Under the pieces are notes generated by a model. It was not told the DNA's origin, did not search any database, and saw only the letters and a list, made by a program, of their open reading frames with translations. Positions 22,286-33,764 of a stretch of 64,000 bases of DNA are shown piece after piece. Made by a program: the position numbers and the translations under genes. The stretch is from Heliocidaris tuberculata. Lineage: Eukaryota; Echinodermata; Echinoidea; Camarodonta; Echinometridae. Numbering within the stretch: the first letter of the stretch is position 1; every line of letters starts with the position of its first letter. The stretch lies in NCBI GenBank assembly GCA_025618425.1, contig CM046842.1, forward strand, positions 30,566,581-30,630,580, read 5' to 3'.

Positions 22286-22485
22286 CCCCAAAATTAAAAC
22301 TACAATCAAACCAGCTTTGTTGACCACCTGTTTAGAAAGACCACCTGTCTATAAAGACCAGAATTTTTGTTTCCCTTGAAAAATATTTCTCATTGCAATG
22401 TGTATTAAAGGAACCTGTACATAAAGACTACCTGCTCATAAAGACCGCTTTTCATGTCTCCCTTGAGTGGTCTCTATGTGCAGGT
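22286..22485. repeat. Possible MITE with repeated TAAAGACCACCTG motifs
   Basis: GACCACCTGTTTAGAAAGACCACCTGTCTATAAAGACC near the left and ACCTGCTCATAAAGACCGC near the right, ending GGTCTCTATGTGCAGGTTTAA. The organisation resembles internally deleted pogo/Tc1-type elements, but the termini are not clear. Confidence 0.4.
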
Positions 22486-22898
22486 TTAACCCTTGCAAGA
22501 CAATTGACCACATTTTGTGGTTTGGCTTAATAACTTTTGATTCAGAGTTCTTAAAAATATACCAGATACATGAGTAGAAAGAGCAAAAATTTCTGCACAC
22601 ACTGTGCATTTTTGTTGCATGACCACATTGCGTTAGATGCCAGGAATTTAAAAAAGGAGAATAAGCTTTAAAATCCTTAAATTGGCAACACATTGAGATG
22701 TTCAAAATCATTTTTTATCAAAATTGGCAATTTTTAAAAACCTTTCAACACAATTCTTAACCACGTGTGTCGTTTTCAAAGACATTACATCTTATTAGAA
22801 CCATGTAGCACTGAAAGAAAAATATTATTGTTGCCAATTTGAAGAACAAAATGTGATCAATTTAGCCCTTAAATAATTCCTGTCCTGAAAGGGTTGAC
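22486..22898 (+). mobile_element. About 410-bp MITE with AACCCTT ... AAGGGTT ends, copy 1
   Basis: Runs from AACCCTTGCAAGACAATTGACCACATTTTGTGG to TTCCTGTCCTGAAAGGGTT. Other copies: 29996-30394, 35368-35782 and a short deleted version at 49099-49221. The shared interior (CAGATACATGAGTAGAAAGAGCAAAAATTTCTGC) has no coding content. Confidence 0.85.
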
Positions 22899-23370
22899 TA
22901 GGTATATGTTGTTCTGCAAAATGATGCATGTACATGCACTTGTGTAAAATATTATATGTGAAAGTCCAATGCTGAAGCGGGCACAGCTGGCAAAATATCA
23001 GATTCACTGTCATACAAAATATCCATGATACTATGAGACAACACTGTTATGTACACTGTGAAAATGTATATTTTACAAAATTTGGGGCAATAATAGTGTT
23101 ACCTGTACATCGTAATATTCCTTTTGACTGTTGTGTACTTCTATAGTTCTGTTCATATTTAGTAGATATATGTAGTATATGAATAACAGACCCTATTGTT
23201 GAATTCTTAATGGACCTGTAAGTTTGTAAGATAGAAATCAGTACTTGAAAGCCGTAATGATAAGATGTTGATGGGAGTAGTTCAAAATGACAGAAGATTG
23301 CCATTTCTTTCCCTCTTTTCTCGTTCACGTTTTACTTGTAAATTTCTTGTCAATTTGGGTATAAATCAAG

Positions 23371-23962
23371 TTTAAAGGGAAATCCAACCTTGATAGCAAG
23401 TTGCTCTGAAAGAAAGAGGAAAAATCAGAGAAGCAGATTGGTGAAAGTTTGAACGAAATCGGACAAGCAATAAGAAAGTTATGAATTTTTGAAAGTTGTA
23501 ATCACTTTGCATATGGGAATTTCAAATTGGCCGAATAGGTAATGTCACTGTGATGTAGCTGTGGACAACTCCCCCATTCGCTCTAACACAAAAAATGACT
23601 AAAATGTCACTTTTTTCCAAAATGCATTACTCAGTAGGAGCTTTTCGTTCATGAGGACCTACAACAATATGCTATCTCCAATATATTTTGAGTACTGCCC
23701 TGAGGGTAAAAGCGCCTTGAAGAAAACCGCAAATTAATGATATTTTTATGTGCGACAAATGGGAGAGTTGTCCACAAAAATGTCACAATTGACTCACGAA
23801 ATTGCCAATTTGAGATTCGCATAGATGTAGTGATCTCATTTTTCAAACATCCATAACTTTCTTAGTCCTTGTCCGATTTCTTTCAAACTTTCACCATCCT
23901 GTTTTTCTTATTTTTGTCCTTTCACACAAATCATCTTATTACCAAGGTTGGATTGCCCTCTA
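23371..23962 (+). mobile_element. About 590-bp inverted-ended repeat, third copy
   Basis: Begins AAAGGGAAATCCAACCTTG and ends CCAAGGTTGGATTGCCCT, collinear with 12235-12838. Non-coding. Confidence 0.8.
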
Positions 23963-24024
23963 ACTCGATACCTTCATCACCTCCTGTGCTGTGGGCATGT
24001 AAGTGTTGAACTATGTGTTTACAC

Positions 24025-24455
24025 GAATTCTCTGTATTCGCAGTACGGTGCGCCACCTATCGGGACGCCAACCTCTGGGGTCGACACAAAATCTGTGCTA
24101 CTGCGGCAGCATCATTGCATGGCCATTTTATCCACTGTATATGTATGTCTTTCATCCATGGGTATTTCTCCAAATTTTAGTTTGGAATTGCGTGGGAGTA
24201 GCATTCTGATGCTTCACAGATGAAAACCAAGGTAAAAATAGAGGGAGCATTCGGCGCAAAATTGTCCAAATATCGTAAGAAAATATGTGGCATGCATTGT
24301 TTTCATTAAATGTGTAGTAGCTAGGCAAGCGAAGCCCTAGGATTTTTTTCCCTTCCAGCTTCACGATGATGACTGATTCCCTTGAGGCATTGAGGATTTC
24401 CTCCTGTTTGTTGCACCCGATTGGTGGCGCACCATGTTGCAAATACTGAGAATTC
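24025..24455. mobile_element. MITE with about 40-bp terminal inverted repeats
   Basis: The left end GAATTCTCTGTATTCGCAG then TACGGTGCGCCACC(T)ATCGGG is complementary to the right end at 24416-24455 with only a few mismatches. No transposase. Its right end abuts or overlaps the next element at the shared GAATTC. Confidence 0.85.
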
Positions 24456-24804
24456 TCCCTATCGCATATACATGTAGCTCTCCGAATCCGAACGCATGCG
24501 GCGCTCTAATTTTTGGGCATGTGATTGCTGGCAACTGAGCTTCCGGGTCCGGAATAATAATTGTGTTTTTATACAGTTGATATTTAAATGGAATTCTTCT
24601 GTGAAGCCACCCAATGTGGGATGTTGAGCCGACGATGCAAAACGTGTTTTCAGCAGAACAATCATGCACGAAAAAAGCAAGGAAATGTATGCTCGCTATA
24701 GCTATAGACTGGAACCGGAACTTTATGTGCCAACATCGTTGTCCCCGATATCGGAATCGGGAGCTGATATCGGCTGATATCGGCTATATGCGATAGGGAG
24801 AATT
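24451..24804. mobile_element. MITE with AATTCTCCCTATCGCAT termini, copy 1
   Basis: Inverted ends AATTCTCCCTATCGCATA and TATGCGATAGGGAGAATT. Interior motifs include GGCGCTCTAATTTTTGGGCATG and repeated GATATCGGCTGATATCGGC. A longer copy is at 55278-55679. Confidence 0.9.
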
Positions 24805-25270
24805 ATGGCGGCGCTTTTCTTTATTTTACAGGAAAAGGTACCTTCCTGGGGAAGTTTATTCCAGTGAGAGATATTGCATGCTCAATTGAGTAAAGAAAAC
24901 AAAGCATTACAAGTCAAAATCTTACTGTAGAAAGTTCATATTTGACAATTGTTAAGAAAAATAATTGATGACACAGAAGTAGTTAAACATTTAAAGCAAT
25001 TCGTTTACAATCGCACGGTCGAATACAATGACAGTTGTTCAATCAAGATGTGAGATCTAGTTAATATCCTCCTCTCTCTACGTATACATTTTTGTATCCT
25101 TTTTTGTCACGTGCTAGAGGTGCTTTTATTCAAAATTTCTTTGATGATATTTCCGTTCTTAGATATATTAATGATTAACCTGTAATTTGTCTCCTTCATT
25201 GTGCGATAAGGACTGATTTCGAAAATGATTTCGAAAATGTTTTCATTTAATGCAATAAGTGGTGTTATTA

Positions 25271-25444
25271 CAGTGGAACCTCGTTATAAAGAACACTGTT
25301 ATAACAAACTCTCGTTGTAATAAGGTAATTTTCCGGTCCCTCTTCTTTGTATTCTATTGTTTTTTAGCCCTGATATAACAAGGTTTCGATATAAAGAGGT
25401 ATTTTCCTTGGTCCCAAGGAGTTTGTTCCAACGAGGTTTCACTG
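25271..25444. mobile_element. pogo/Tc1-like MITE with TA target duplication
   Basis: Terminal repeats CAGTGGAACCTCGTTATAA and AACGAGGTTTCACTG, flanked by TA on both sides. Length 174 bp. The termini follow the CAGTxGAACCTC pattern of pogo/Tigger relatives. Confidence 0.88.
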
Positions 25445-25449
25445 TATTC

Positions 25450-26213
25450 GTTGTTATGGCTGCAGACCAGAGCTATACATACAGAGAGTCGAGACACAGG
25501 AAGTCCCTTCGGATTGGTCAGTCATTTCATGAAGCTTCAAATAGTTCCCTCCCATAGAGAATGTATGTGGGAGGGAACTATTGGGAGCTCCATGATCCGA
25601 CATGTTTTAAACTAAGACCGCATACACATGTATGCGTATTATGCGCGTGTGACAACTCTCTCTTTCAAGCGCTCTGGTGCAGACAAATGATAATCTGTAG
25701 GCACTGACTCTATTTTCTATTTCTGTAAAGCCTAACTTGGCCAATGTCTGGCTGTGTCAAAACAGAGTATATGGAGTGCAGGAGACAGTGCAGTCTACAA
25801 AGTCTTACTGTTCAGACACTGTAATGCGTTTCAACTGGCAAAGTTTTGAGCCTGCAAAACAGATGGATGACTAGATTTCATGTATTTTGCATACTTTATA
25901 CATTGATAAATGGTACAATATCATTTCAACGTCCTTTTGGTATTCAACATGGAACATTGTCTGTGGAGAGCCAGAAGGGCGTTAACTACATCTGGTTCAT
26001 CGGCAATGGCATGCTAATTCTGGAAGGGTGTGTAGGTCTTTCCCCCCTCCGCACTGTCTCTCTGTATGGACTTGAAAATCAGAGCACCTTTTTTTGTCAG
26101 TACCCAGTGTTGGTCTCTGTATTATGCAAATTTTATGTGTAGAGTAAATATTACATTCCAGTGTCTCGAAAAATTCAAGTTCAGCTCAAATTTGTATGAG
26201 TCGCAAGGGTGCT
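25450..26213. other. Intergenic or possible V-ATPase 3' UTR region, no gene seen
   Basis: Ordinary AT-rich DNA. The phrase GTCTGTGGAGAGCCAGAAGGGCGTTAAC near 25958 recurs in diverged form near 26760, 27206 and 29395, pointing to a low-copy dispersed repeat. The open frame at 25846-26142 overlaps this and has no family resemblance. Confidence 0.4.
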
Positions 26214-26409
26214 AAGAGGACAGTCCACCCTGGTATTAAGTTGATTTGAATAAAAGAAGAAAAATGAGAGAAACGGATTAGTTGAAGGTTTGAGCAAAAT
26301 CTGACAAGAATAAGAAAGTTATGAATTTTTGAAGTTGAAATCAAACACAAGTTGATATGCATTGAAACAAGGGGAAGCCGATAACGGTAACCCATTACGT
26401 ACGGGAACC

Positions 26410-26546
26410 ATGGCCATGTGTTATCAATAACAAATTACGATAATTGTTATAAGCTACTGAAATCCTTGCATTTGATTGGCTGTGAGCCAAATTGTCATAG
26501 AAATGAAGCAGTTGTTATTAATAATGAGCTTTATGAAGCGTTGCCC
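26410..26546 (+). mobile_element. Palindromic MITE (TGATTGGCTG core), diverged
   Basis: Conserved core AAGCTACTGAAATCCTTGCATTTGATTGGCTGTGAG with eroded ends. Confidence 0.7.
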
Positions 26547-26587
26547 TGGTGGTTTCTACATTAAGCATAGGGGAATGAAAGAGTTTA

Positions 26588-26735
26588 GGGCCCCGTTTCA
26601 TAAAACTTGTTATCAGTAACAACTGGCGCCTTCCTATGACAAATTTGCTCTCAGCCAATCAGATGCAAGGATTTCAGTAGCTTATAACAGTGATTGTAAC
26701 TTGTTATTGATAACAAATTTTAGGAAACGGGGCCC
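26588..26735 (-). mobile_element. Palindromic MITE (TGATTGGCTG core), well preserved
   Basis: GGGCCCCGTTTCATAAAACTTGTTATCAGTAAC at the left and TTATTGATAACAAATTTTAGGAAACGGGGCCC at the right. The core is in reverse orientation (CTCAGCCAATCAGATGCAAGG). It lies 40 bp from the previous copy in the opposite direction. Confidence 0.88.
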
Positions 26736-27784
26736 TGTAGTCATAGGGTTGATTGTATCGACTGTTGAGAGGCAGAAGGGCGTTAACTTGTATCACTTTA
26801 CATAGAGGTTACAACCTTTTGGCTCACAGCATTTCTATACTATAGAAATGGGTTTATCTTTTGACTTACATAGATCGTTGTTGCAAAGACCAGGGCTGCG
26901 TGACAGGAAGACTTGCGATCAATAGCTAAATGGCAATGGCCAGTCAAGATCATAGTGTTCATAAGGCTGACCATCAAACCAATTAGAATGGTTGTTTGTT
27001 TCAAGTTTTCAGTTGATTGCTAACTTTTGGGTTACGCAGCCCATGTCTATTCTGCTCTCACATGCAGCATCTTTATCTATAGTTGTCTCTCTCCACCCAG
27101 GAGTATATGTGTTTTTTTCCTTTCAGTGCATGGAGGTGCTCTAGCTGCAGAGCTAACAACTGATCGATAAATGTTTCTTGTTTGATGAAGAAGATGCCTC
27201 GAATCGTCTGTGGAGAGTCTAAAAGGCATTCAACTTCTGGCTCCTAGCAGAGGAAATGGTTCTGGAAATTATCCGGGGGGGGGGGGGGGGAGATAAAGGA
27301 AAATGCCAAGAAAGGGAAGAGTTGTGAAGACGATGGGCATATTGAGAGACAAAAAAAATAGTAACTAAATTCTATTTGTTCTCTACTTGTTGATCATGTT
27401 GGTATGGTGGGGTAAATGAAAGTCAACTTATATGTATTACTATTCTTCAAACAAAAGAGTTATATATATGAAATATGATTATATGTTATGGTATTGTTAT
27501 TGAAATATATATGGTAACAAAAGTGAATTTTCGTCCTTTTCTGTGTTTTATCATGTGACTGGAACTGATTTGTATCCACATTCATTATAAAAGTTACGCT
27601 TATAAGTCATCATTTTATAAGGTACAAGTGTAAATAATTTACAAAGAGAAATGCAATTACAGGATTAATGATTTTTTTAATTGTAATTTTTCTTAATAAC
27701 ACATTCTTTTGAAGACAGAAAAAACCCATTACCAACAAACAGCAAAACAAACATAATCTGGAATGTGTAAGCATATATCTCACT

Positions 27785-28049
27785 CACTAGCGTAGCTGGG
27801 GGGGGGGGGGGCAGGGGGGCAGAGTGCCACCCCCCCCCCCCCCCCCCCGTCAAATTAACCTCAAATTTTTTTTTTAAGCTTTTTTTTTTTTGCTTGCTTG
27901 TCAGAGAATTATGGAGGTAAACATGTGATAACCCTCCCCCCCCCTCCCTCCGAGCAAGTTTTGGAGGGCTGGCGAGAAGAAAAAAAAATACGGGTCTACC
28001 TTCAAGCAGAATTTGCCCCCCTTGTAAAAAACTCCTAGCTACGCCACTG
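27785..28049. mobile_element. hAT-like MITE with internal poly-G and poly-C, exact 8-bp TSD
   Basis: ATCTCACT at 27777-27784 and 28050-28057 bracket ends CACTAGCGTAGCTGGG and CCTAGCTACGCCACTG. The interior has G and C runs and TTGCTTGTCAGAGAATT. Confidence 0.88.
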
Positions 28050-28332
28050 ATCTCACTGCTCATGTGGGTACGATGATGGGCCAGAAACTTAATGTGGAAA
28101 CCGGAAGGCTTATGTTTCAGTAAAATACCACAGCCCCCGCGCGCCCCCGCCCCGCGGTGAAATTGTACCTGTATATATGCCCATCACAACCACACACTAA
28201 CCCTGTTGTGAATATGAATGGTGATTACCTAATCACAGCGGTATAAACTGTCACTGTGATAAAATGCATTCTTTCACTTATTTCAATTTGCAACCCTCTG
28301 ATTTCATTACAAAAAGTAAACTACTATTTCAC

Positions 28333-29097
28333 AAAATGATATTTTTGAAGAGCTTCATTCCAAAAGGTGTTAAATCCACATTTAGCGGTTTTGAGTAAAT
28401 TAAGGTTCTTTCATTTACCAGATTCCCTTGTCCATTGTGACTATATTTTGATATACATGTATATGGTTGAGCTATTGTCTTAGATTAATTACAAAAATGT
28501 TTTTAAAAATGTAGCGATGATTTTCAGTTTCTAAGAAATTTTTATAATTTCAATTTCCATGGATTTAGCTCCTTTTGATACGAAACCTTAGTCGATTGTC
28601 TTTTTTCTGCACAATGAAATATCTTTAACAACTGGAATTCAACACGAAACACATTAATATTTCCAGCAGAGTACATTGTACATCTTTTCAGATGTTTATG
28701 AAAATAATATTTTAAACGAAATTGTCATAATCTTCTCCAATTTCTAAAGACAGGCATTTTTTATGTTTCATTCTAAAAGGCGATAAATCCAAAAATATTC
28801 ATGAAAATATTAAAACTCGATTAAATTGATCAAACTTTCGCACAGATGATCTAGACTGGTAGCCGCACCATATGCGTGAAAATCTTAATACATAGCTTTA
28901 GGGAATGTGGTTAAATTAAAAAATCCTAAATAACCATAGTGGATTTAGCTCCTTTTGAAAATAAACTTGAAATTGTAACCATGTTTTTAACGCATTTGAT
29001 TCATATGTTCGAGATGCACATATTTATCTTTAAAAATCGATTTCGGCCCAAAACGGATTAAGATCCTTTTGGAATTAAGCTCTTCATTTTGTTAAAT
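28333..29097. mobile_element. About 765-bp inverted-ended repeat
   Basis: Left GAAGAGCTTCATTCCAAAAGGTGTTAAATCC and right GGATTAAGATCCTTTTGGAATTAAGCTCTTC are inverted copies. Inside, GGATTTAGCTCCTTTTGA recurs (about 28561 and 28941). No coding sequence. Confidence 0.7.
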
Positions 29098-29591
29098 CTA
29101 CTAGAAATGATAAAATACGAGAGACAGGCTTAAATTAGGTACATTAAACACAAAAATGATGGTACATGTACTACCACAATCATTCACCTCACAGTGTCAT
29201 GATTTTTACTCCATGTTCCTTGGGAAAATGGTGATACATGTACATTTGAGCATCTGTTAGATTACTTTTACATGATACATGCATTCAATTTGGTTCTAGC
29301 ATTTAAGTAACAATAATCTGGTAGTATATAGACGATAGGGAAGACGTGATTTTGAAATTAGAAAATGTAAAGTTTGACTATAACTGGAGCAGATCGTCTG
29401 CTTCGAGCCAGAAGGCCATTAACTCATATACGTTTACATAGAATTAAGACCCGTGTGGCTCTCAAAAGAAGAGGTTTTGAACTGAGTGGGGGGGGGGGGG
29501 GGGATAATTCATGAGTAATTTCAAATAACAGACGTGTCTGATTAGTCTCAGTTCATCATACAATGTCTACATCTGTATCTGTGATTGATGA

Positions 29592-29802
29592 TTTATTTGA
29601 CCTGACTACTAAGAAAGCACAAGCTCGTTGGTAAGCAACCAAGGGTACCCACGACCTCAAGTCCTATCCAAGGGAATTCGTAATGAATGAATGATTAACG
29701 CCGTAGCAAAGAGCACTATCGCATCAACTTGGTTTCGAACCCGGGACCTCTCTGTTACGAGACCACCAGCTGCTACACCACTGAGCCATCGTGCCTACCC
29801 GA
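29592..29802 (-). mobile_element. tRNA-Thr(CGU)-headed SINE, second copy
   Basis: Same layout as 15230-15421: the head at the right (CACGATGGCTCAGTGGTGTAGC on the minus strand, loop CTCGTAA, B box GGGTTCGAAAC) and the body with GACTTGAGGTCGTGGGTACCC. Its ends are somewhat eroded. Confidence 0.75.
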
Positions 29803-29894
29803 ATCCAGTTTTTCTAATCTTCCCATCGGCTAAAAGCGTAGCATGTTCTTTTCCTGTAGCAAAGAGCATAACTATTATCCTCTTCTTCATCACA

Positions 29895-30640
29895 CTGATG
29901 TAATAAGAACCGTCTCCTGCACCTCGCAACTATACCCGCTATAGTCAAGGTGCATTTACAGTCGGTGCTAATACTCTTTGGAATAATCTTCCCTTAACCC
30001 TTTCGAGACAATCAATTGACCACATTTTGTGGTTTGGCTCAATAACTTTTGATTCAGAGCTCTAAAAAAATATACCAGATACATGAGTAGAAAGAGCAAA
30101 AATTACTGCACACTCTATGTCCATTTTTGTTGCATGACCATCATATTGTGTTTGACACCAGGAAATTTAAAAAGGAGAATAAGCTTTAAAATTCTTAAAT
30201 TGGCAACACGTTGAGAGGTTTAAAATTATTGTTTGTTTTTTTAAAATCAAAATTGGCAATTTTTAAAACTTTTCCACAAAATTACACCTTATTAGAACCA
30301 CGTAGGACTAACAGAAAAAAAATATTACTGTTGCCAATTTGAAGAACAAAATGTGATAAATTAAACCATTATAAAATTCCTGTCCTGAAAGGGTGAAACA
30401 TCCTCGAGGCCAAATCCTTCTTCAGTCGTTCAAATACATGCTTAATACTCATTTGTTTGTAATTTTTAAGTCTTGAGCTTTTAGAAGTAATCCATTATCT
30501 TTGTACATATTTGACTACGTTAATATTTAAGCCATATTATATAACTGAACTACTTATCCATTTCTTGTATTCAATCTTCATCATTTTTGTACAACGCTTT
30601 GAAACATTGTTCAAAGTGCTTTATAAATACCATGTATTAT
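29895..30640 (+). mobile_element. LINE 3' end (CR1/L2-like) split by a MITE
   Basis: Upstream of the MITE, one frame reads NYTRYSQGAFTVGANTLWNNLPL. Downstream another reads NILEAKSFFSRSNTCLILICL, together the common C-terminal segment of CR1/L2-type LINE proteins. A short tail follows (TTTGTACAACGCTTTGAAACATTGTTCAAAGTGCTTTATAAATAC) ending in a TTATTATT repeat. The insertion is the element at 29996-30394. Confidence 0.65.
29996..30394 (+). mobile_element. About 400-bp AACCCTT MITE, copy 2, inserted in a LINE
   Basis: Runs from AACCCTTTCGAGACAATC(AATTGACCAC) to CCTGTCCTGAAAGGGT. The surrounding LINE sequence gives independent support for its borders. Confidence 0.85.
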
Positions 30641-30679
30641 TATTTCCATTATTCTTAGGCCAGATGGCTGCATTTTATC

Positions 30680-30706
30680 ATATATATATATATATATATT
30701 TATATA

Positions 30707-30746
<40 letters not shown>

Positions 30747-30815
30747 TATAATATATAATAATGATAATAATAATAATAATAATATATATAAATTTATATA
30801 TATATATATATATTG
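30680..30815. repeat. (TA)n and (AAT)n microsatellites
   Basis: A TA run near 30682-30700, then about 25 AAT/ATA triplets, then a second TA run. Simple sequence. Confidence 0.95.
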
Positions 30816-30889
30816 TTTTCTGTGTCTTTTATGCATTAATTATTATTTTTTGTATGAATATAACTCTGGCATGCACGTCAACGTATACC

Positions 30890-31640
30890 GTAAATTATAA
30901 TGAAGCGCATTTCAGTGTTTTTGTCATTTGAAATATAGATTTTATTTTGAATAGATTATTTCCAAATATATATACGGGTATCTAATATCAACAGTGGCAT
31001 ATTCAGGCCGAGGCTTTAATGGGGGGGGGGGGGAGTGCATCCCGTGTATTTCATGCACGTTAGCTTTTAGGTCAGTATATGAGAGGAAGGAGACATGTGC
31101 AACATTTTTTCTGAAGAGGGAGGGGTGTCAATAACTTCTCAAACATGCAGGCATTGGGTGACGAACACACCTAGCATACCGAAAAATAATCGCCTGTGCT
31201 TTGCCAAACTGAAAAAGTGACTGTATTAAATGAAGTCAATGGGTATCATATCTATTTAGAAACAGTTGGAAGAAATGCGTAAAATTGAAGCGAATCATGT
31301 ACTTTAACAGATGCGCTCTGCTATTTTTTGTACAATTTAAATACACTTTCCATTCATCACTTATTTATCATATGACACATAATTTCATGTCCAAGAAATG
31401 TCGGTTTGTTATGTCATCAAATAATAGGTACTGTTTTTTTTTTTTTGTTCTGTTTTTGTTTTTTTTACAAATCTATAGCACTATTTCTTTGTTATTGTTA
31501 ATGATAAACCTTCATTTCAGTAAATCTATTTTAATTTGGGTGAATTTAACCTCTTATTCAGGTAATATGGTCAACCAAATCTACATGTAGCCTAAATCTA
31601 ATTAAGTAAATTCGTCCAATTCAATCCATTCAATCAAAGA
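30890..31640. other. AT-rich intergenic sequence, no gene seen
   Basis: One G run at 31021-31034 and otherwise unremarkable AT-rich DNA. The open frame at 31285-31590 is phenylalanine/leucine-rich low-complexity translation. Confidence 0.45.
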
Positions 31641-31654
31641 AGTAGCAATTAATT

Positions 31655-31725
31655 AATGGCTCAGTGATACGGAGCAATGGTCTCGTAATCGTGGAGACTG
31701 GTTCGTAATCAAGTCGGAAGGGGTG
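31655..31725 (+). mobile_element. SINE head fragment (tRNA-Thr-like)
   Basis: ATGGCTCAGTGATACGGAGC ... GGTCTCGTAATCGTGGAGAC ... GGTTCGTAATCAAG matches the head of the SINEs at 15.2 and 29.6 kb in plus orientation. The B box is eroded. Confidence 0.6.
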
Positions 31726-31733
31726 GTGTCTGA

Positions 31734-31855
31734 CCACAATGTGCAGAAAAATCAACCCCATACATTCCCCAAAAAGGCAACTACAAGAAGAAAAGACCAC
31801 AATTTGCAGAAAAGTCAACCCCAAACATTCCCATAAAAAGGCCACTACAAAATCC
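31734..31855. repeat. Short tandem duplication of about 62 bp
   Basis: CCACAATGTGCAGAAAAATCAACCCCATACATTCCC is followed by CCACAATTTGCAGAAAAGTCAACCCCAAACATTCCC about 62 bp later. Confidence 0.8.
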
Positions 31856-32142
31856 TCAGATTTTGAATTTTGACAGAGACAAAAGAAGAAGAAGAAGAAA
31901 AAAAAAAAAGAAACGTGGTCGTCATAATTTTGTCAACTTTGTAGACATGATATCCCTAGGATAGGACGTCAAGGACTTAAAACACTAGGGGAAATGGTTT
32001 CTTTACTAGACGTACAAGTATAATACTCCCTTAAATATTTTAGAAGACAGATTAAAAAATAAAATAATAATTCAATCAACGGAAATTGATTCCCATGTCG
32101 TCCTCCTCGTCGAGGAGGATATCGAATCTTATATCGTCGTCA

Positions 32143-32544
32143 TTATCGTTGATCAGCATGGTCAACGATGTCGAGGAGCATATCAGGGATCGCCTCTTCC
32201 ATGATATCAGGTAAATCGGGTGATGAGTCACTGATCTTGGTTGCCGTGTGCTTCGCGTTGCGCAGATCTGCAATTGTGAGTTTCTTCGGCGGTTTGTGCA
32301 GATCTGAGATCTTCCTTGGCACGTTGCGCAGCTTGGCAAGAGTGAGTTTCTCAGTTCTTGGAGCGTTTTTCTCCTTGTGTCTTTGAGTTTGGAGGAGACG
32401 CTCCTCCTCATGAGTATACACATGATCTCCTCGCTGGTTCCTAGTTGTACCCCACTGTCCCGAACAGCGTAAGAATATGACAGATAAAATAATGAGAAGC
32501 GTTCCCCCTAAATAGACGGCTCCAACCAAGTGCGATCTCGTCAT
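32143..32544 (-). CDS. Candidate small single-pass membrane protein, unrecognised
   Basis: An open frame of 133 codons from the methionine at 32544 (147 from an upstream ATG at 32586). The N-terminus, MTRSHLVGAVYLGGTLLIIL followed by SVIFL, is a good signal anchor. A basic stretch follows, then two related segments, EKLTLAKLRNVPRKISDLH and KKLTIADLRNAKHTATKISD, and an acidic C-terminus. The composition and the internal repeat argue for real coding sequence, but I recognise no family. Just past the stop another frame reads DNDDDIRFDILLDEEDDMGINF to 32076, so a frameshift may have shortened it. Its 5' end lies about 60 bp from the divergent candidate exon at 32605. Confidence 0.45.
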   Translation of the reverse strand: MTRSHLVGAVYLGGTLLIILSVIFLRCSGQWGTTRNQRGDHVYTHEEERLLQTQRHKEKNAPRTEKLTLAKLRNVPRKISDLHKPPKKLTIADLRNAKHTATKISDSSPDLPDIMEEAIPDMLLDIVDHADQR

Positions 32545-32604
32545 AATATTGAATATTATTCCGCTTTTGTACAGAGCATGGAACATTATGATAACATCAT
32601 CTCT

Positions 32605-33130
32605 ATGCGAATTCTGAAGTACTTTGGAAATATCATCCTGTTCTTAGCTTCGTCAACCGTTATCAGTGCACAGGTATATGATCCTGACAAGCAACATACT
32701 TCGTCCTCCTGGGTCGAGAATGGCAAATGTAGTTTAATGTCACCATGATGGACACTATAATCTTAACTAGTGATTCGAAGGAGATTCGTGGCTGCCGACT
32801 CGTTTAGAAGCTTATTATGAGCTGTCATTGGCGATCCTGTCAAGGCATATTTTTCCTTTCATTGTAACAGTTATACATGTTCTATTCATAGTTGACGAAT
32901 TCAATCAAATCAAATCAAATCAAAACAAATCAAGCATCCTAGCGTAAATTTGTAATCAGCATGCCCTTATCACATGTCTATATGGGAATCAAAGAACACT
33001 TCATCTGTTGTGTGTGCGTTACGTACAGGTCCTTGAATTCGTTCTCATATTCCTCGGATGTACAACAATATGTACAGTCCCTCTCTTCATCTTCGCTCTT
33101 GTGATCTGTTGTCTACAAAATGAGAACTCA
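32605..33130 (+). CDS. Candidate two-exon fragment encoding a hydrophobic peptide, unrecognised
   Basis: Exon 32605-32673 reads MRILKYFGNIILFLASSTVI SAQ, a good signal-peptide-like start, and ends at a GTATAT donor. After an AG acceptor, exon 33029-33130 continues in phase with 34 codons (VLEFVLIFLGCTTICTVPLF, then a hydrophobic stretch, ending LQNENS) up to a GTATGT donor. Both exons are multiples of three (69 and 102 nt) and join cleanly. No terminal exon was found, so the gene is incomplete or spurious. It is divergent from the frame at 32143-32544. Confidence 0.3.
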
Positions 33131-33159
33131 GTATGTTATGGAAACTCGGCAGAAGACAT

Positions 33160-33730
33160 ACCTACTAAAGCTGGGTTACACCAAACTGTAATTCCAATCT
33201 TCCTCTATATAGAATCATGTATGGCATAGAAAGTAATTCAGTCTCACCTCCACGTATTCAACTAAATTACTGGCGCTCTAAAAAAATTCCCAGAACTCCC
33301 TCTCCATTCGCTCTTGTGATGGGCTATTTACTTTCAAAAATCAGCTTAATTAAACATTAAAGATGGGTTAATACACCAAGCTGCAATTCCAATCTTTCTT
33401 TATCTGTTTATAGAATCAATGAATGCCAGTATCATGGCACAGAAAGTAGTATTCGGTCTCACCTCCACGTATGCAACTAAATATTGGCGCTCGATCATAA
33501 AAAAACAATTCCGGAACTTCCTCTTCACATTCGCTTCACACTCTACTTTCAAAACCCAGCTAAATTAAGTCATATCTATCATGTGTATTAAAGACGGTAA
33601 GAATTAGCTGCCATTGATTCTTTCTCTATGATTTGATTATGCACTGCTGAACACAGAGTAGCATACAGTCTCACGGCACCATCTGCAAATAGGTAATGAC
33701 GCTCTACAAAATTCCCAGATTGGACTGCAC
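33160..33730. repeat. Three degenerate tandem units of about 200 bp
   Basis: TTCCAATCTTCCTCTATATAGAATCATG ... CAGTCTCACCTCCACGTATTCAACTAAAT ... GGCGCTC recurs near 33190, 33390 and, more diverged, 33610. Each ends in CAAAATTCCCAGA- or CAATTCCGGAAC-like sequence. Confidence 0.7.
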
Positions 33731-33764
33731 CAGTGTGATTTACATGCACTATGCAGTAATGACT

